A DNA stretch of 60,000 nt from contig RPFO01000392.1 in NCBI GenBank assembly GCA_009746045.1, positions 1,662,464 through 1,722,463 of the forward strand, in the 5' to 3' direction. This stretch comes from Mesostigma viride. Lineage: Eukaryota; Streptophyta; Mesostigmatophyceae; Mesostigmatales; Mesostigmataceae. The notes below the pieces were generated by a model. The model ran no database searches and was not told where the DNA came from. It saw only the letters and a program-made list of their open reading frames with translations. Below are positions 8,395 to 20,800 of the stretch, piece by piece; position 1 is the first letter of the stretch, and each line of letters starts with the position of its first letter. The translations under genes were made by a program, and so were the position numbers.

Positions 8395-10317
8395 ATGTGC
8401 AGTTTTTCGTCATTTTCCCCCTTTTCTTACATGAAACAAATATGAATAGTGAACAAATGAACTCATATCAGGCTGGAAACTTGCAGGCAGCATCTAGACC
8501 ATGAAAATAGACCACCCACAAAAATTGGGCTCATTCTGAGCTCAAATGGTGACATGTGACAGCATACATGTGCAGTTTTTCGTCATTTTCCCCCTTTTCT
8601 TACATGAAACAAATATGAACAGTGGACAAATGAACTCGTATCAGGCTGGAAACTTGCAGGCAGCATCTAGACCATGAAAATAGACCACCCACAAAAATTG
8701 GGCTCATTCTGAGCTCAAATGGTGACATTTGACCGCATACATGTGCAGTTTTTCGTCATTTTCCCCCTTTTCTTACATGAAACAAATATGAATAGTGAAC
8801 AAATGAACTCATATCAGGCTGGATTCTTGCAGGCAGCATCTAGACCATGAAAATAGACCACCCACAAAAATTGGGCTCATTCTGAGCTCAAATGGTGACA
8901 TGTGACCGCATACATGTGCAGTTTTTCGTCATTTTCCCCCTTTTCTTACATGAAACAAATATGAACAGTGAACAAATGAACTCATATCAGGCTGGGTTCT
9001 TGCAGGCAGCATCTAGACCATGAAAATAGACCACCCACAAAAATTGGGCTCATTCTGAGCTCAAATGGTGACATGTGACCGCATACATGTGCAGTTTTTC
9101 GTCATTTTCCCCCTTTTCTTACATGAAACAAATATGAATAGTGAACAAATGAACTCATATCAGGCTGGATTCTTGCAGGCAGCATTTATACCATGAAAAT
9201 AGACCACCCACAAAAATTGGGCTCATTCTGAGCTCAAATGGTGACATGTGACAGCATACATGTGCAGTTTTTCGTCATTTTCCCCCTTTTCTTACATGAA
9301 ACAAATATGAACAGTGGACAAATGAACTCGTATCAGGCTGGAAACTTGCAGGCAGCATCTAGACCATGAAAATAGACCACCCACAAAAATTGGGCTCATT
9401 CTGAGCTCAAATGGTGACATGTGACAGCATACATGTGCAGTTTTTCGTCATTTTCCCCCTTTTCTTACATGAAACAAATATGAACAGTGGACAAATGAAC
9501 TCGTATCAGGCTGGAAACTTGCAGGCAGCATCTAGACCATGAAAATAGACCACCCACAAAAATTGGGCTCATTCTGAGCTCAAATGGTGACATGTGACCG
9601 CATACATGTGCAGTTTTTCGTCATTTTCCCCCTTTTCTTACATGAAACAAATATGAATAGTGAACAAATGAACTCATATCAGGCTGGATTCTTGCAGGCA
9701 GCATCTAGACCATGAAAATAGACCACCCACAAAAATTGGGCTCATTCTGAGCTCAAATGGTGACATTTGACCGCATACATGTGCAGTTTTTCGTCATTTT
9801 CCCCCTTTTCTTACATGAAACAAATATGAACAGTGAACAAATGAACTCATTTCAGGCTGGATTCTTGCAGGCAGCTCGGTTCTAAAACTGGTTACGATTT
9901 GTAGTTACGAGTAAAACTGGTAACTAGAAATAGGTACCAGTACCATCCAAATTAATTAAGCATGGATACCATTTGTAATAACTCACACATTTTAACATAT
10001 CCATGGGTACGGCCTATCATGGGTATGGCCTATCATACATCCTAACGGTTTACGGTGTGCCGAGCTATGGATGCCGAGAATGCTCATAACTTTTGATTCC
10101 GGGCATGAAATTTGGTCGGGTAAATTGCTACAGACTCGCTTTTTGATGACGAACACGCTGATCTAATTTTTGGCAGCCATCGCCCAGGATTTCGAAAGTT
10201 ATCGCCGGCGGCCTGCCCAGCAGATATCGCTATTTTTCTGCACGTCATGGCGGCACCACGCACGTGAGCCGTTCGCCTGCGCCCCCTGCCATCGTCTAGG
10301 TGCTATTAAACGTAGCC

Positions 10318-11488
10318 ATGGAGGCCCCCGCATCGTCTTCAGTTCTTGCTGACGAGTCTATCGATGACAAACTTGCTGCAAACAAAATCGCCAGCGAAAA
10401 TGCCGCCGCCAAGAAAGCCGCTAACAAGCGCACCAAGACTTCGGCAGCGACTTCGGAAGCAACTCCGATAGCGGTTGAAACCTCCTTGCCGGACTCCATT
10501 TCTTCCTCATTCTACATGCCAGGCGCACGTTTGAGCCTGGACGACATCGCTGCCTTCCTCGGCTTCAGCGACGCCGAGGTGCGACGCGTGCTGCAGCTCC
10601 GCTACGAACACAACGCCCCGATTCGCCACCCTCGCACCGGCCAGGTTATGGACGCTCCTTCGGATACCATTGATTTGGAGCCCAAGGATTGCCGTCTTGC
10701 ATGTCTTATTTCGTGCTGCTCTGAACTTGTCGAGCTGCCGGCGACACCCATCGCCAGGCCAGCCCCCGCGACCGATACCGTGCCGCTGCAGGACCTCGCA
10801 CAGTCTTTTACGACCGTGCAGGGCGACATTAAGGTCCTGAAGGAGACGATGCTGGAGCTGAAGAAAGCCATGGCAGCCCCTGCCAAAACTACCACGTTTG
10901 CCGATGTCACCGGCAAGCAGCTGACCACCATCGTTCAACAGGCGGCCAAGTCTGCAGCTACCGCTGCGGTCACCCAGAATGCAGTGCAGCAACGCCAACG
11001 CAATATGGTAATCAAAGGATTCCAGAAAGGCACGGCAGCACAGGAGACAGCACACTCACTTGCCGAGGAGCTGCGCGGCCCAGCGTTTCTGGGGAAGCTG
11101 CAGCTCCAGAACCGTGTTGCCATTGAACGTGCCATTCGGCTGCCAGGCCCTCTGGGCCTGGTCGTCGTCACCATGGCCTCCATGCACGACAAACGCCTCG
11201 TGCTGGGAGCACGTCGTCTGCTCCAGCGTGGTGAGTTCAGCCTCGACGAGGACTACACGCCGGCTCAACTGAAGGCGAGGAGCGCGGTGTGGAACAGCAC
11301 CATCGTCCAGGAGCCAAGAGCACGAGACCCCGGGTAAGCGCATTAAGCTGCGTCTGCTTCAGGATGGCTCCTTCGCAGCATTCTTTGTGGGCAGAGGCTT
11401 ACAGGTGTTCCGATTAACACCCCCGGAGCGGAGTCTCGTCAGGTGTCTAGCCAGAAGGGTGCTGCCTCTGTTGGTAGACAGTAGGTAG
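10318..11488 (+). pseudogene. LINE B ORF1 (RRM-like RNA-binding protein), one frameshift
   Basis: The ATG at 10318 has a strong context (GCCATGG). The N-terminal half is Ala/Lys-rich, then a helical stretch, then an RNA-binding-like core that starts NMVIKGFQKG (compare NVIVKNF in the ORF1 at 34359) and a basic C-terminal domain. This resembles L1-type ORF1 proteins, which bind and chaperone the element RNA. As assembled the frame ends at TAA 11335-11337. Skipping one base near 11312 restores homology to the other ORF1 (FFVGRGLQVF aligned with VYWKGAAIYV) and runs to TAG 11486-11488. Confidence 0.85.
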
Positions 11489-11558
11489 ACAACCTTCCTC
11501 GTCGGCTCGCGGCTAACAGGCTTCGGGGACAGCCTCTAAACAGTCCCGTTCCACTACC

Positions 11559-14500
11559 ATGCCTCGACCTAACCGTCGGGTGAAAGCCATGGTGGTGCCG
11601 GTATTTCGGGCCACAACCTCATCTGTCAAATGTCAGATTCGTAAAACCCAACGTTTGCTAGATTACCTACGCCTCGGCGTTGTGCAATCAGCCCCAACCC
11701 CGAATACCCCGAGCAAGCGGCAGGCTCGCATCCTACGCTTGCAGGACAAAATAAATGCGATGAAAAGCACTATTTCTACCGCTTCCCTTCCCCCCTCCGT
11801 TTCACCCCCACCTCCACCCCCCGCCGCATCCACCCCCATCACCCATCGTCGTCCTCCCCTGGTGGGCCAGCAGGCATCCTTGGCCCTTGCCACTTTTAAC
11901 ACCCGCACATTGCTAGATGACGACCATAGCTGCCGGGTAGAGGAGCTAGTCGCATTTTGCATTGAGCATCGTGTGTCTATATTAGGCGTCCAGGAACACC
12001 GCCGCACGGTGCCACTTGGCATGGTGAGCACTGATCGCTTGGCGGGTGGCTGGCGGTTTTTCTTCGCTGGCAGCGGTACGTCTGGCCAAGGTGGTGTTGG
12101 TCTTTTGTGTTCGCCGCTGGCAGTTGCTAGCCTCAGCACGCTTAAGTTTCTAACGCCACGCCTTATGGTAGCACACTTCACCTCCGTCGAGGGGCGGTCT
12201 AAACACCACCTCACGGTGGGGGTGGGCTACGCACCCCATAGTGGTCTACCTGCGTTGGAACGCCAGAAGTTCTTCGAGGACTTGCATAGCCTTGAGGGGG
12301 CCACCCCGGCCCGCCACTTTTTGGTTATGCTGCTAGACGCCAATGCCACGCTCCCCGTGGGTACTGCTGGCAGTCGCTTTGCGCCTGCTGACACTGCTGC
12401 TAATGACAACACTCCCCTGTTTTCTGCCTTTTTGCGGGATAGCGGGATGGTTGCTGTCAACTGCCACTTCCAACGTCCCTCCCAGGACTTGGTCACTTTT
12501 CGTGGCCCTAACGGCCGTCAGGCCTGTCTGGACTACGTGGTGGTACGGCAGCCCAGGTGTACCTCGGTTCTGGACACCCGAGTGTTTGACACGCCCACGG
12601 TGTGCTCTGACCACCGGTTGGTGCGCGCGACCCTTCGGCTCCGGTTCCACGTCCCCGCGCGCCGCGCCCCAGTGGTCCGCCCTGACTGGTCTGCTCTACG
12701 TCCGGTCAAGGGAGATCCTGAGGACTGGACGGACGCCGAGCACGAGCGGAACTGGTGCCGACGGAAGTACCTGTCGGCACTGGACGCCCGGGCGGACGTC
12801 GACGAGCTGGACAATGGTGCCCCCAACGCAGCCATTTTTGCGGGCTTTGCGGCCCGTGCCCCGTTGCTGGCGGCCCGGCACCTGCCGGTCATGCCCCGCC
12901 GCCGCCCCGGCCCGCTCTACCGCCAGGACCCCAAGGTCTTGGCCGCCCGGCACCGCCTCAAGCGTAACCGGGACCCGCTGCAGAAACCATTGCTCAAGGC
13001 CGCCCTTGTGGAGGCCTACGAGCACGCTCAGGACGCGGAGGCGGCCCAGTGCATCGCGGATGCCAAGGCCTGCCAGGCTCGCAACCAGGGCAAGGACATG
13101 TGGTACCACCTCGACCGGCTCGGCGGCCGGCGGCAGCGCACCCCGGTGGAGCACACGGGGGACGGCACGGCGCCGGTAAGCCTTGACCGCTGGTTGGCCC
13201 ACAATGTTTCCTTGACCGGTGGGGCTCGCGCCCCCCCCCCGCCGCTTCACCCCGAGACGGCCGCCCGCCTCGGGGTCGCCGGACCCCCGCCGCCACCAGC
13301 GCCCCCCTCCTCGGCCGCGGACTACCAAGTCCCCGCCTTGAAGGAGGGCTGCCTTGCCACCAACGACGTCGTCCACCCCTTCACTTTGGAGGAATTGGAC
13401 GGCGCCCTTGCTCGCCTGCGGTACGATGCGGCGGTCGGTGCCGACCACCTTTCTGCTGAGCTGCTGAAGACCCCTGATCTGGCGGTTAGGGATCTTCTGC
13501 TGGCGTTCTGCAACCGTGTCCTGCTCTCTGACGAGCCTCCGCCTGCTGAGTGGCAGACGGCCATCCGCGTCATGCTGTACAAGAAGGGCTCTGCTGCTGA
13601 CCCCGGTAACTACCGGGGTGTCTGCCTCCAGAGCGCCGCGCTGAAGGTCTTCATGCGCATGATGCTGCACAGGCTCCGCGCCGCGCTGGACCCACACCTG
13701 GGTGAGTCTCAGATGGGTTTCCGTAGTGGTCGTAACACTGTCATGGCTGTGTTTGTCGCGCGCCGGTTGATGGAGGAGGTGCGTCGCCTTCCCCCTGACA
13801 GTTTGCCGCTGGTCCTCATTTTTGTTGACTATATCAAGGCCTTTGACACGGTCCTCTGGGAGGCTCTTTGGGCCATCCTAGCTCTGGACCGCGTGCCACC
13901 AGCGTTTATTGCTGCCATTCGCCGACTGTATGAGGGCTCACAGGCAGTAGTGCGGACTGCGGAAGGCACCACCCCACCATTCCCCCTTCACCACGGGGTG
14001 TGGCAAGGTTGTGTCCTGTCTCCATACCTGTTCATTATTGTCGTGGACCACGTCATGCGCCAGGCACGTGCGCGCTTTACTGCTCTTAAGGGGTTCGAGC
14101 CAGGCTTGGACATCCTTAACGAGCGTGGGCACGGCGGGGTTAGCACGGGTTACCGCCTGGCTGACCTGATTTATGCGGACGACACCACCCTCATCGCGCG
14201 CCCCGAGCACATTCAGACCTGGCTGGACTGTCTGGGCCTGGAGGCGAGGGCGGTGGGGTTGGAGATTAGTGTCAAAACTGAGGCGATGGTGATTGGGGCC
14301 TCCAGTCGCCCACCGCTGCCGCGCCTGCTAGACGGGACGGAGGTCCCACTCCGCGACCGCTTCAAGCTGTTGGGGAGTTGGCTTCCGGACACTGCCGACG
14401 ATGTGGACACCCGCATCGGCCTTTCCTGGGCCAAGCTCCGTTCGCTCAACACCTACTGGCGCTCCAAGGGCCTGGACGAGCACCGCAAGCGCATGCTCTT

Positions 14501-15034
14501 CAAGGTCCTCGTCCTCACGGTGCTCACGTATGGCGCCGAGGCATGGACACTCACGGCAACCTGGCAGCCAAGCTAGACGGCACGGTCACCCGGATGCTCC
14601 GACAGGTCCTGAATGTCGGGTTTTCTCAGCGTAGGTCCTTAGAGTCTTTGTATCACGGTATGCCGCGTATTTCGGACGAGATTAGACAGCGTAGGATAGC
14701 ATTTGTAGGACATCTTGCTCGCACCAGCCAGGTCGACACCGCCCTTGGTCTGGCCGGTCCCCAGCGGCTCGGCCAACCGGGGCGGCACATTTTGACCTGG
14801 CCTGGCCCCAAGAACATTCCTAAAAAGGTAGGGAAACATGCCATGACCTATACCCAGATGTTGCTGGACGACCTAGTGGTCCCAGCCCAGTTTGAGTACC
14901 GCATCCACTCTCTCTCCCGTCTTTGGACTGCCATGCAAGACAAGACGCGGTGGAAGAAGATTGTCAAGGCGCACACGCCAGCCCCTGTGGGCAAGCCGCC
15001 TCCCCCCAAACGGAGGAGCCGTTTTGATGAGTAG
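11559..15034 (+). pseudogene. LINE B ORF2: APE endonuclease and reverse transcriptase, one frameshift
   Basis: The N-terminus holds an exonuclease-endonuclease-phosphatase domain: TFNTRTLLDD, GVQEHRR, LLDANATLP and the terminal SDHRLV motif (about 11880-12640). A Pro/Arg-rich linker follows. The RT domain has LYKKG..NYRGVCL, FRSGRNT, FVDYIKAFD (first Asp), QGCVLSP and IYADD (about 13360-14200). The first frame stops at 14576; one missing base near 14555-14565 moves the frame to 14578-15034, which continues the C-terminal region conserved with LINE A (RRIAFVGHLART). The enzyme nicks target DNA and primes reverse transcription (family knowledge). Confidence 0.93.
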
Positions 15035-15191
15035 CGTAGATAGGCTTTTCTAGACTAGATATAGCTTAGAGTTAGGTTAGTTCGATTACGCGGCTTCCTC
15101 CACACCACCCATCCAACCTGGAATATGTGCTACATGATCTCCCAACGCAGACATGTTATAATTTAATTTAATTTAATTTAATGGGTACGGC

Positions 15192-15977
15192 ATGGAAACA
15201 TGTTCATGTATGATGTGTTCAAGAGTAGCAATGCTTAACATCCATGAAATATGCTCATTGTATAATGGTTTACGATTTATGAATGCAGGGGGGTCGCTAC
15301 GCGAGTGACCAACAAGCACTCAAGTCAACAATATGCCCAGAAAGAAGGCAGGGCCAGGTAAAGTAAAGGCTGGTCCTGAAAATGCACCCAGGGTGCCCAC
15401 AACATGTCTACGTTACACCCTCGCTATCCTAGACCCTGCAGCCTGCCGGGGGGGGGCACAAAATGTAACTGGCAGCCAGGGACCATGGTGCAGGCCAAAT
15501 AGCAGGTGTAAAGCTAGCTCAAAGCTAGCTCAGTCCAAAGAATGAAATAATAAGAAGCAAATACTTGGCAAGGTTAGGTCCATGATCGTTATTGGAGGCT
15601 TGGCTGCCACCACGGTGCTCGACAATGATGCTGAAGCCTTCAATTATATATAAAGCAGATACTGCAAAGAGGCACAAATAGCAAAACAAGCACAATGTAA
15701 GCATGACAAGCTCAAGTTTCCAAGCCAGTCTAGCTCACTTGGACATGAGTTAAAGCGTTGGAAACATATGGGCAACATCCCAGCAGGGCTTGAAAAAGTT
15801 TTCAGCAACAAGGCAGTATATGTGTTAAATCAAACTACCACATTGCAATTCTAAGCACAGTGACTTCTGCTTGCTGCTGTTTTGACGACACAAGGCCGTT
15901 TACCTTTTCAGTGACAACACGGGAAAAGAAAGCATTACCCAGCAAACTTCCTTTAAGTTCCCCGGACATAGGCGTAA
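15192..15977. other. Stretch inside the inverted-repeat unit without a clear gene
   Basis: Between LINE B and the ORF at 15978 I see no supported gene. A 70-codon frame at 15333-15545 is basic and low-complexity, with nothing to mark it as real. A short GCTAGCTCAAA duplication lies near 15513-15535. Confidence 0.4.
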
Positions 15978-16622
15978 TCACAACCACGACGTTGGGCATC
16001 GAAAAGAACCGGAATCATAAAGTCTGCGGGAGTTATAAGCTACGATACTCTTGACACGCTTATTTAGAACGACGCGGTTGCGGATGACATCCGGAACCTT
16101 GTTCTTGACGTGCGCCCAGGCCGCCAGCTGCGCGGAACAGCTCAAGAAATATATATTAAAGGACGGTGACGCCCGGGAAGCACCCAGCCTTGCGGCAAAA
16201 GTAAAATATGGCTCGCGCTCGCCGTGGTTTTCGCCAGGCGTGACTGCGATATCACGACGAAAAAATGGAGACTCTTTGACCCATCTAACTGCCCAGGTCC
16301 CTCTGTTGCCCGGGTCGCCCATTAGCCCAGAAGCGTACCATAACCCATACTCGCGATATCCGCAGCTACTGGGCGGAAAAAGAAATTGTAAAACCGAACA
16401 GCATACTGACCTATCATGCCATCTACGTAGCTTCCAGAATTTCTTCACCGTTGCCAAAATCCGTTCATGAACAATATTTTCGACGTACACAAAGCACCTG
16501 CACGTCAATCTCCCCTGACATTGGTTATCTGCCCCATCTTCATGATCTAACACGCAAACACCTAAAGTATTTGCATAACACAGGCGTTTTGCCCTCTGGT
16601 TCTCAGTTTCACTCATTGCCAT
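15978..16622 (-). CDS. Unassigned 214-aa ORF inside the inverted-repeat unit
   Basis: An uninterrupted minus-strand frame starting ATGGCAATGAG, unusually long for this moderate-GC region. It has a Cys-rich first third (C at about 15, 23, 35, 41 and 43) and a Trp/Arg-rich middle (RGTWAVRWVKE). I recognise no domain. A possible intron (GTCAGT...CCGCCCAG) lies between about 16408 and 16362 and would shorten it. It is the only non-LINE ORF of size within the unit, so it is the first place to look for a cargo or transposase gene. It may also be a chance frame or a decayed fragment. Confidence 0.35.
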   Translation of the reverse strand: MAMSETENQRAKRLCYANTLGVCVLDHEDGADNQCQGRLTCRCFVYVENIVHERILATVKKFWKLRRWHDRSVCCSVLQFLFPPSSCGYREYGLWYASGLMGDPGNRGTWAVRWVKESPFFRRDIAVTPGENHGEREPYFTFAARLGASRASPSFNIYFLSCSAQLAAWAHVKNKVPDVIRNRVVLNKRVKSIVAYNSRRLYDSGSFRCPTSWL

Positions 16623-16860
16623 ATCATATTATGCAGGCACGTTTTGGTAAACAATCGCCGGCGACGTTGGTTTTGTTCGTGCGCGCACAAAGTAATTACC
16701 GGTAGTGCTTGGCAGGCTGTACGCACCTGCAGCCGCGCGCGCGCAAAGACGACGGTCACTGTGCTTTGTTCATTCAAATGCCATTTGCATGCGAGGCTCG
16801 GACAACACCGCGGACTGTTTGAATCAGAATTTTTTCACTTTTGGATGGTCCTTCGTTTCT

Positions 16861-17519
16861 CGCATGTTCAGCCCAGTTCAGGTTGTACGGTCAGTGTTGG
16901 GGGTCGGTGCATGGGTTCTCAATGGAATTCTCAATGGAATGCCGCAACAGCCCATTTTCATTGAGAATGCAAGTCCTTTTCGCATGTTCAGCCCAATTCA
17001 GGCTGTACGGTCAGTGTTGGGGGTCGGTGAATGGGTTCTCAATGGAATTCTCAATGGAATGCCGCAACAGCCAATTTTCATTGAGAATGCAAGACCTTTT
17101 TGCATGTTCAGCCCAGTTCAGGCTGTACGGTCAGTGTTGGGGGTCGGTGAATGGGTTCTCAATGGAATTCTCAATGGAATGCCGCAACAGCCCATTTTCA
17201 TTGAGAATGCAAGTCCTTTTCGCATGTTCAGCCCAGTTCAGGCTGTACGGTCAGTGTTGGGGGTCGTTGAATGAGTTCTCAATGGAATTCTCAATGGAAT
17301 GCCGCAACAGCCCATTTTCATTGAGAATGCAAGTCCTTTTCGCATGTTCAGCCCAGTTCAGGCTGTACGGTCAGTGTTGGGGGTCGGTGAATGAGTTCTC
17401 AATGGAATTCTCAATGGAATGCCGCAACAGCCCATTTTCATTGAGAATGCAAGTCCTTTTCGCATGTTCAGCCCAATTCAGGCTGTACGGTCAGTGTTGG
17501 GGGTCGGTGAATGAGTTCT
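16861..17519. repeat. 120-bp satellite, five full copies and a half copy
   Basis: Units start at 16861, 16981, 17101, 17221, 17341 and 17461, with near-perfect identity. Each contains a 9-bp inverted pair TTCTCAATG...CATTGAGAA. Because 120 is divisible by three, two plus-strand frames stay open across the array; these are not evidence for a gene. A diverged single copy lies at 23099-23221, beyond LINE C. Confidence 0.95.
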
Positions 17520-17735
17520 GAAAGGAGCGGTGACATACAGCCATGCTACTTGGGGGCCCAATACCGCCACCGCCAGGTCGAAATGTCCGGCCCCCATATT
17601 GAACTCAGGGTCCAATGCCAACCGCCGGAATGAAACTTGCTGGCCCCCAGTATGCTAGCGCCCCCCTGGGGCGCCGCCACCGGTGCGCCGACAGCCGGCC
17701 CCCATATGCCCCCCCCCAACGCGCTGAATTTCGGG
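17520..17735. other. GC-rich spacer
   Basis: No gene seen. It carries repeated CCGGCCCCCATAT-like blocks, one of which (GGGGGCC...CCATATGG type) recurs in inverted form at about 22955-23035. Confidence 0.4.
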
Positions 17736-17850
17736 GAAATGGGTATATTTTATTAGCCAATTATGGACCAAAGAGGTGAGAGGGGAAATGAGTATCAGCG
17801 AATCCTAATGAAGGTGGGCACACACACGTGTGGCGGTGACAGGTGAAAGG

Positions 17851-20800
17851 CTAATAGGGCGCGTTATTAGACCAGGGAAGCCATTGGACCTGAGTGATGT
17901 CGCCATGAGGCATACTGGTGAATACCTGATTACGGCCCAGTAGATCATGAAAAAGCTGGAGCGGGCTGGGCTTGTCGTTATTGGGCCCTGGGTCCCACAC
18001 CCTGTGTTGTTCCTGAGCTAACAGCCAGTAGCGGCGCATAGCCGCATTCCATAGGTATATAAAGCGCCGGACTACGCCGCCGCGGGTATACTCCTCGCGG
18101 ACCTTAAAGACTGTCTCGTTGCGTATGGTCCAGATCGCGTATAGCATAGTAGTGCGTAGCCATATCCATTCTGCTTGGGAAACTGAAAGCTCGGACCCTG
18201 GTGTGCCAGCAATACCGAAAATGATGGTACGCACGCTGATTGGGAGAGTGGGTGGCGATGCCGTCCATGCGGCCCAGATGTTAATGAGCCACGTCCAAAC
18301 CCCAGGGAGATTACAGTAAAGAAACCTGTGCTCAATGGTTTCACTAGGGTGCGTGCACAGGCATGATGCATCATGACCAAAACGCTCGTGGAGCATGGCG
18401 CAGACCCCTATCGCCCTATGCATCAAAAGGTGTTGTACATCAGTGGCCCTGCGGTCCACGAGAGGGTGGTCTACCGCCAGGGTAATCATCTTAACCCAAG
18501 TGTAGCCCGGCCAATGTATTCCCCAGCGGGCTCGGCCCGGGTGGGGCTGATGGTACATATGCAACAAGATATCATAACCCCAATCTGCGGTGTACTCAAA
18601 GATACATTTGCTGGTTCTGATGTCCCCCTTGGTTAAGACCCATCCAAATTCAACCGGGTCCAGATGTAGTAGATCGAGCCGTGTGTTGCCCACGTGTAGC
18701 CATGTAATGCTCTCAACCGGGGATAATGGGTCCGGCTGGATCATGCAAGATCTTGGCACAGACCATGGGACTACGCGTATGCGGTGACACTGGGAAGCTG
18801 GCGTGTACGCATATAAGGTGGATAGTTGATACAGACACCCATTGTGGCCAGAAATAGCGTCCAGCAGTTGTAGTTGGAGCCCCTCAGGTGGCAGAACCGT
18901 CACGACTAAACCCTTGCACGCAGGCGTGACTCCGTCGGCGTAGAAGCTAACCCAGTCGCCGGTTATAATTGGCTTGCGTGGGGCAGTCATCAATGCATGC
19001 CACGCCGCTGGTATCGCACTTATAAGAGTTTGCCACGCTTGCAGGGAGGGCATGTGGGAGACCCAAGTGCTGACCTCGTCGTAGCTGAGCCGTCGGTACG
19101 CAGCGCCGTGCCCCAGGTAGAGGTCCAGCACCCTGACAATCGGCGGTGACGCGCGCAGAAAGCCATCATACGGGTTGTGTCCGTGGAGAGTGCCCAGGGG
19201 CTTGTTAGTAGCGTCTGTGATTAAGTCATTAAAAAAGAGTGGCTGCCGTGCCACCTCCTCTCTAGTAGTAGGAAAGACTAGGCGACCCGGCTTGAGCTTA
19301 TTGTAACCTGTCCATATGCGCTGCCAATACCATGGGAGTCCTTTGTACGAAATAAGGGTGCTGCCCAGTATGCCCGCCCCCAGTTGCCACGAGGTGCCAC
19401 TAGCATGGGTGGAAAGAGAGGCTAGCGTTTCACGTGCAAGCATGCAGCCAGGGTGTGTGTTAACGCCCATAAAAACGGATATCACTTGTTTAGCATACAG
19501 CGACCACAGACGCCATTGTATGTTGTGGAGCCCGAGGCCCCCGTGCACCCATGACATGAAGGACATCTCTCTGTTGATCCATCCGTGGACCGTGTGGGAG
19601 ATTAAGCCTTTCTGTTTCCAGACAAAATTGCTGCCAAGGCGTTGGATGAGCTGTGTGGTGGCATCATTGGGTGGGTGTGCTTGGCAATAATACAAGACCT
19701 TAGAGAACAACAGTTGGTTGACGATCAGGGTTCGCCCTCGTAGGCTCATGCGGTGGACGGCCCCCCAGCGCCCTGCGGTAAGGAGAACGCCTGCAAGCTT
19801 GCCCACGTGGTTGGTTTCATCATACATGAAAGAACGTTGTTCAGCCAAGCGTCCCTCGGGTGTGCAGCCGATGGGACAATTGTGCAAAAGGTGGTGATCC
19901 CCCGGCTTGACCCAGGTCACAGCCAGGTTGGGGAGGGCGTAGCGTAGGGTGTTGGTTTTGCCGATATGCAGTCCCGTGGACTTGAGCACATTGCATCGTT
20001 GTTGTGTGGCAACAGAATAGGTAGTGATATTATCCATGACAGCATGCACTTCAGGCAGAGAGATACAAACATTTGTTGTGTCATCCACATAAGCCGTTTG
20101 GAATATACCTTTACCGTTACCTGTCGGGAAGCCCCGAATGCGAGGATCGTTCTGGTGTAGCCAGTAGAGTCCTGCGTGGGCCAAGAGAAATAGAATAGGG
20201 GACATGCAATCTCCTTGTGGTAGCGATCGTGAGCTAGCGCCGGTCGCTGACTTGTGTCCGTCTATTAGTAAATACCAAGCCAGGGATTTGATCATACCCA
20301 TAATGACGGTCATGAGTTGTGGGCCAAATCCTAGTGCGGTTAGAATGTGTTCTAGGTATTCCCAGCACATACGGTCAAAGGCTTTTTCAAAATCCCAAAA
20401 CAATATGAAACCCTCTATATCGTCGCGCCAGGCTTTTTCCACAATGTCCATGATGAGGGTAATGCTGTCGTTGATGTGGAGATTGGCCCTAAAGCCCACT
20501 TGCTCCGGACCAATGAGGAAGTCTAGGACGGTGTATAAGCGTCGTTGGATTATTTTACTGATGATTTTGTACGCTACCGTAAGGAGACGGATTGGGCGGT
20601 AGTTTTTCCATAGAGTCTTGTCTCCTTTTTTGTACAGTAAGATAAGCGCAGATTCAGCCCATCTGCCGCTCACCTTACCGTGCCGCCAAATTTCAAGAAT
20701 ACATTCGTAGAAATCTATGTGTAGAAGGGACCAGAACGTTTTCCAGAATTCAATAGGCAGACCGTCGACCCCGGGGGCGCTACCGGTTTTGATGTGTTCC

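Larger units (their letters stand above)
7208..9880 (+). repeat. 173-bp satellite array, left (about 9 copies)
   Basis: The unit begins GTGCAGTTTTTCGTCATTTT; starts at 8397, 8570, 8743, 8916 and 9089 are exactly 173 bp apart. Copies differ at a few positions. A partial unit at 7208-7289 is separated from the rest by LINE A, which landed inside one monomer. Confidence 0.95.
7107..9980 (+). repeat. Left arm of a ~19-kb inverted-repeat unit
   Basis: The arm is an outer end (7107-7148; GGCATGGAGGGGATTCAT then TTGCTCAATTTCA), a 173-bp satellite array, and an inner non-satellite block of about 100 bp ending at 9980. Each part recurs in inverse order on the other strand at 23424-26058. The inner match stops exactly at 9980/23424. 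LINE A (7296-8394) interrupts the array. Confidence 0.85.
10014..15180 (+). mobile_element. LINE B: full-length APE-type non-LTR retrotransposon
   Basis: An 11-bp target-site duplication ATGGGTACGGC flanks it exactly (10003-10013 and 15181-15191). The 5' UTR (about 300 bp) resembles the leader of the ORF1-only element near 34200. ORF1 and ORF2 follow. The 3' UTR ends with a CTACATGATCTCCCAACG-type motif and a (ATTTA)n tail. One frameshift in each ORF makes this copy look inactive as assembled. Confidence 0.92.

Noticed and set aside
7208-9880. CRISPR-like or centromere-only reading of the 173-bp array
   Set aside because: There are no spacers between repeats. A centromeric role cannot be excluded, but mirrored arms and matching outer ends fit an inverted unit better.
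16705-17521. Repeated 40-residue protein across the 120-bp satellite
   Set aside because: Two frames are open at once only because the unit length is a multiple of three; no start or domain.
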